8,684 nt of DNA from an uncultured Peptococcaceae bacterium (GTDB lineage: Bacteria; Bacillota; Peptococcia; Peptococcales; Peptococcaceae), in the NCBI GenBank assembly GCA_900556545.1, contig USPE01000070.1:1-8684 (forward strand). The letters are read 5' to 3'. Numbering within the stretch: position 1 is the first letter of the stretch; the number at the start of each line of letters is the position of its first letter. The notes under the pieces are model-generated. The model was not told the DNA's origin, did no database searches, and saw nothing but the letters and a program-made list of their open reading frames with translations. This document shows, one piece after another, positions 6,162 through 8,684 of this stretch. Position numbers and translations under genes: made by a program.

Positions 6162-7490
6162 TTATTTACGATTTCGTTCCCGGCTACTTGTTAATGTTTT
6201 TTTTGCAGGCTGCTTTGGATGTTCAACAGAATTCATCAAATTGTCATACTGATTTTTTTCTGAAACGGTTGATTTCACCTTTACAGGACGTGCTGCTGCT
6301 TTTTTACGCTGTTGTCTGCGAATATTGCTCACGATCCGACTGATAATAGAAGCAATATAAACAACAGACAATAAGATGGTTATCATAAAAATCCAATTAA
6401 TTGGTTTTCGTACTTCATCCAATGCTATCAACGGAACTTCATGCATGACAGTTCCATCTACCAGTACTTCCAATACGCCAACCTGACTGTCCTTCTTAAC
6501 TGGCAGTTCTATATCGGTAAGCTTTCTCTGATAACTGACAATGGAGGCATTATCGGTAGATTGAATCACGCTGTAATCTTCACCGGCTACCACACGCACC
6601 TGTTTATTCTCGCCATACTGCAATGTGGTTTCCAAGGTATCTTTTTGAATGACAGGCACCACCTTTGTATGCTCAAAACCATAATCCAGAATTTTTTTCA
6701 TACTCTGAAAAATGGATTCGTCCGGCACGCCTAAAATGACACCGATCAGTTCACGGCTTTCTTTCTGTGCAGAGCCAACCAGTGTGCGTTTTGCCTCATC
6801 GCTGTTCCCGGTTTTAATTCCGGTGGCCTCCGGCATAATGCTGAACAGCTTATTGGTAGTAGGCAGCGGTTTTTCATAGCTGACGCCCTGCCAGTTTACC
6901 TGCTGCACCAGCACCATCTGGCGAAATGTTTCATTTTGCATGGCATAACAAGCCAATTTGGCCATATCCTCTGCCGTTACCAAATGACCGTCTTCATCTA
7001 AACCATGGGGATTTTTAAATGTGGTATTACTCATACCCAATTCTTTTGCTTTTTCATTCATTTGGTTTACAAATTTTTCGGCAGAACCGCCTACTGCGTC
7101 GGCAATTACATAAGCGGCATCATTGGCAGAAGCCACCAGCATTACTTCTACTAACGAGCGCAGTGTGTATTTTTCCCCTTTTCCCAAATGGATAGTAACT
7201 GCACCGGTTGTGCCAAAATCCGGTATTTCCGGCACTGTTATTTCGTTATCCAGCTTACCGCTTTCAATAGCTAATATGGCTGTCATAATTTTAGTGATAC
7301 TGGCAGGCGCACATTGCTGCTGATAATTCTTCCCGAACAGAATCTCTCCTGTAGCACCGTCAACTACAATATAACTGGTCGCATCGATTTCCGGTACAGA
7401 ACTTGTAATCACATCAGCCGTTGCTGCACCCGGCAAAGCCGTAAATAACACGGCAATTAATACAACTATCGCAATCCATTTTCTATGCAT
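6162..7490 (-). CDS. dacF: D-alanyl-D-alanine carboxypeptidase, DacF/DacA type (S11), with C-terminal membrane helix
   Basis: A low-molecular-weight penicillin-binding protein that removes the terminal D-Ala from peptidoglycan pentapeptides outside the membrane. Residues 1-25 form a signal peptide (ATA cleavage region before DV). All three active-site motifs are present: SxxK as SITK at 64-67 (Ser64 nucleophile), SAN at 121-123 and KTG at 226-228. Residues of about 276-360 correspond to the PBP5-type C-terminal beta domain. Residues of about 366-390 form a true membrane segment (NWIFMITILLSVVYIASII), followed by a 50-residue basic tail predicted to be cytoplasmic, instead of the usual short amphipathic anchor. 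After KTG the sequence is NSDEAKRTLVGSA, where many homologues have YTDEAG. The ATG at 7488-7490 follows AAGGTGG (7497-7503). The gene has its own promoter and probably drives holA and the coiled-coil gene. Whether it is the sporulation (dacF) or vegetative (dacA) form cannot be told here. Confidence 0.9.
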   Translation of the reverse strand: MHRKWIAIVVLIAVLFTALPGAATADVITSSVPEIDATSYIVVDGATGEILFGKNYQQQCAPASITKIMTAILAIESGKLDNEITVPEIPDFGTTGAVTIHLGKGEKYTLRSLVEVMLVASANDAAYVIADAVGGSAEKFVNQMNEKAKELGMSNTTFKNPHGLDEDGHLVTAEDMAKLACYAMQNETFRQMVLVQQVNWQGVSYEKPLPTTNKLFSIMPEATGIKTGNSDEAKRTLVGSAQKESRELIGVILGVPDESIFQSMKKILDYGFEHTKVVPVIQKDTLETTLQYGENKQVRVVAGEDYSVIQSTDNASIVSYQRKLTDIELPVKKDSQVGVLEVLVDGTVMHEVPLIALDEVRKPINWIFMITILLSVVYIASIISRIVSNIRRQQRKKAAARPVKVKSTVSEKNQYDNLMNSVEHPKQPAKKTLTSSRERNRK

Positions 7491-7591
7491 AATATTCCAC
7501 CTTTTCTAAAAGCTCTTAATTGAAACTATATACTACATACATTTTCTGCATTTTTTCTGCTTTTTCTCTGTGAATACAGATATCAAGCTAT

Positions 7592-7620
7592 ATTATAGCA
7601 TAGATATTACAAAATGGTAA
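7592..7620 (-). promoter_or_regulatory. Sigma-A-type promoter of the carboxypeptidase-holA unit, extended -10
   Basis: On the minus strand TTACCA (-35, plus 7615-7620), a 17-nt spacer and TATAAT (-10, plus 7592-7597), with TG one base upstream of the -10. The -10 lies in a small palindrome (GCTATA/TATAGC, 7588-7600 on the plus strand). The predicted leader is about 95 nt, AT-rich, with no riboswitch fold that I can see. Confidence 0.7.
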
Positions 7621-7631
7621 AATTTTTTTCT

Positions 7632-7651
7632 GGAAATTTGTACAAAGTTCC
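7632..7651. promoter_or_regulatory. 20-nt near-perfect palindrome upstream of the carboxypeptidase promoter
   Basis: GGAA, one unpaired base, TTTGTACAAA, one unpaired base, TTCC: every position is symmetric around 7641/7642 except one A/G pair. It lies 11 nt upstream of the -35 box and 15 nt past the comEC stop. Size and place suit a dimeric regulator site. As RNA it forms a hairpin, but on the minus strand it is followed by A-runs rather than an immediate T-run, so it is a poor terminator for comEC. Confidence 0.4.
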
Positions 7652-7666
7652 TTCTTCTCTCCCACT

Positions 7667-8684
7667 CTATTTTGCCAGCCGCAAACAAAGCGCACCTTGT
7701 TGATCGGTACGATACACCGCAATTTGCTGCTGCTGCAAAAAATTCAGCACTTCCTGATGAGGATGACCATAATGGTTATCGACGCCAGCACTGATAATTG
7801 CCTGCTTCACACCTTTTTGACATAGCTGCTGATATAGTTGCTCATCAGCTGAGTTTCGGCTGCCATGGTGGGGTACCGTCCAAACTGTGATTTTTTTCTG
7901 ATCTTCTACAAATTCCCGAACTTCAGCAATTGCCAAATCACCGGGAAATGCTGCAATTGCAGAAGCGTTTTTTACAACTGCAGTCAGCTCCCGCCCGTTT
8001 GTTCCTGCAGCGCTATCCCCATAAACCTGTAATACAATCCGATTCTCTGCCAACTGCAAAGTTCCTGTTTCCGCTATCGGTGCTAAAACAGTATTTCTAT
8101 TCTTACACATCATCAAAAGCTCCTCCACGGTTTCCCGTTCCGCCTGTCCTTTTTCCATAAACAAATATTGTACAGGTATGGTTTCTACTACTTGTGAAAT
8201 GCCCGAAATGTGATCGGTATCCCCATGGGAAAGAATGATTGCCTCCACATGATTCACTCCATACCAGGCCAGACAACTGACCAGTTCCCGTTGCTGCGTC
8301 CCTCCATCAAAAATAACAGTTTCTCCAGCAGCAGTCCGCAGAACTGCACAGCTGCCCTGTCCGGCATCCAAATACAGCAGTTCATCATTATCCGGCGACG
8401 CAGGCAAACTGAAATGAATCATCACAATAAGCAGTACCACCGCCGCACCATATAATTTGTATGAATATCCTTGCCGCTTCTGCAGCAAATGCCAAATCAG
8501 CATGAAAAAGCATACATATACAATCATTACTAAAATCGACGGACGTCCAATATACCAATGGCCGCTTCCTATCAGATTGGACAGCCCCGTGGTTCCCACC
8601 ATCAGTAATTGTAAAAAGAGATGGGCCGGCAGAACAAAAACCACTGCACCCACAGGAAAAATAAACGCAGCAATAAAAAATAGA
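7667..8684 (-). CDS. comEC: ComEC/Rec2-type DNA uptake protein, C-terminal part (5' end outside window)
   Basis: The C-terminal 338 residues of a competence channel protein; the frame stays open to the right edge, so the start and most membrane helices lie outside. The fragment begins with hydrophobic segments (FIFPVGAVVFVLPAHLFLQL, then LVMIVYVCFFMLIWHLL and AAVVLLIVMIHF), then a metallo-beta-lactamase domain. Visible motifs are LDAGQGS (near 8362-8342), FDGG, SHGDTDH (plus 8212-8230), PHHGS (about 7859-7873) and the C-terminal YGHPHQEVL. In ComEC this external domain is thought to degrade the non-transported DNA strand while the membrane part passes single-stranded DNA into the cell. Two family positions look altered: GQGS where GQGD is usual, and PGD where TGD is usual, while the HxDxDH ligands are intact. 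A stand-alone MBL-fold hydrolase is excluded by the preceding membrane helices. No clear terminator follows, so read-through into the carboxypeptidase gene is possible. Confidence 0.9.
   Translation of the reverse strand, partial: LFFIAAFIFPVGAVVFVLPAHLFLQLLMVGTTGLSNLIGSGHWYIGRPSILVMIVYVCFFMLIWHLLQKRQGYSYKLYGAAVVLLIVMIHFSLPASPDNDELLYLDAGQGSCAVLRTAAGETVIFDGGTQQRELVSCLAWYGVNHVEAIILSHGDTDHISGISQVVETIPVQYLFMEKGQAERETVEELLMMCKNRNTVLAPIAETGTLQLAENRIVLQVYGDSAAGTNGRELTAVVKNASAIAAFPGDLAIAEVREFVEDQKKITVWTVPHHGSRNSADEQLYQQLCQKGVKQAIISAGVDNHYGHPHQEVLNFLQQQQIAVYRTDQQGALCLRLAK

Noticed and set aside
7491..7591. A riboswitch in the carboxypeptidase leader
   Set aside because: The leader is AT-rich and about 95 nt long, with no conserved aptamer core or competing terminator stem that I can see.
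7632..7651. The 20-nt dyad as the comEC terminator
   Set aside because: On the minus strand the stem is followed by AG and a run of A, not by T, and the stem is AT-rich and weak.

Overview
The window comes from a low-to-mid GC Bacillota (Firmicutes) chromosome, most likely an anaerobic clostridial or negativicute lineage. This rests on a comEC/holA neighbourhood, a DacF/DacA-type D,D-carboxypeptidase, a secreted protein with copper-amine-oxidase-like 'stalk' repeats, strong GGAGG-type ribosome binding sites and TGnTATAAT promoters. The genus cannot be fixed from sequence alone. No mobile element, CRISPR array, tRNA or rRNA was seen.

Layout, left to right. Positions 1-384 hold no intact gene, only short open stretches in several frames, perhaps the decayed or truncated end of a gene. 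A strong bidirectional hairpin follows at 385-422. A minus-strand pair comes next: a secreted phosphodiester glycosidase-like protein (971-3037) followed closely by a small membrane protein (597-947). The pair has its own promoter (3079-3108) and an intrinsic terminator (544-577). Divergent from it, and alone on the plus strand, is an unrecognised 279-residue protein with a basic, proline- and glutamine-rich tail (3216-4055). A shared hairpin at 4121-4180 separates this gene from the converging minus-strand cluster.

The right half is a minus-strand cluster read in the order comEC (partial, 7667-8684), dacF-like carboxypeptidase (6162-7490), holA (5085-6107) and a coiled-coil protein (4248-5066). 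A good extended -10 promoter sits in front of the carboxypeptidase, so the last three genes can be transcribed separately from comEC. The cluster mixes DNA uptake (ComEC), peptidoglycan trimming (carboxypeptidase) and replication (HolA, the clamp-loader delta subunit) with a coiled-coil protein of unknown role. Such mixing is common in housekeeping clusters and does not by itself show a shared pathway.

Overall this is mostly ordinary chromosomal housekeeping and envelope sequence. The parts least explained by known families are the plus-strand orphan gene, the small membrane protein paired with the glycosidase, and the holA-linked coiled-coil protein. I did not find convincing evidence of a new defence or mobile system.
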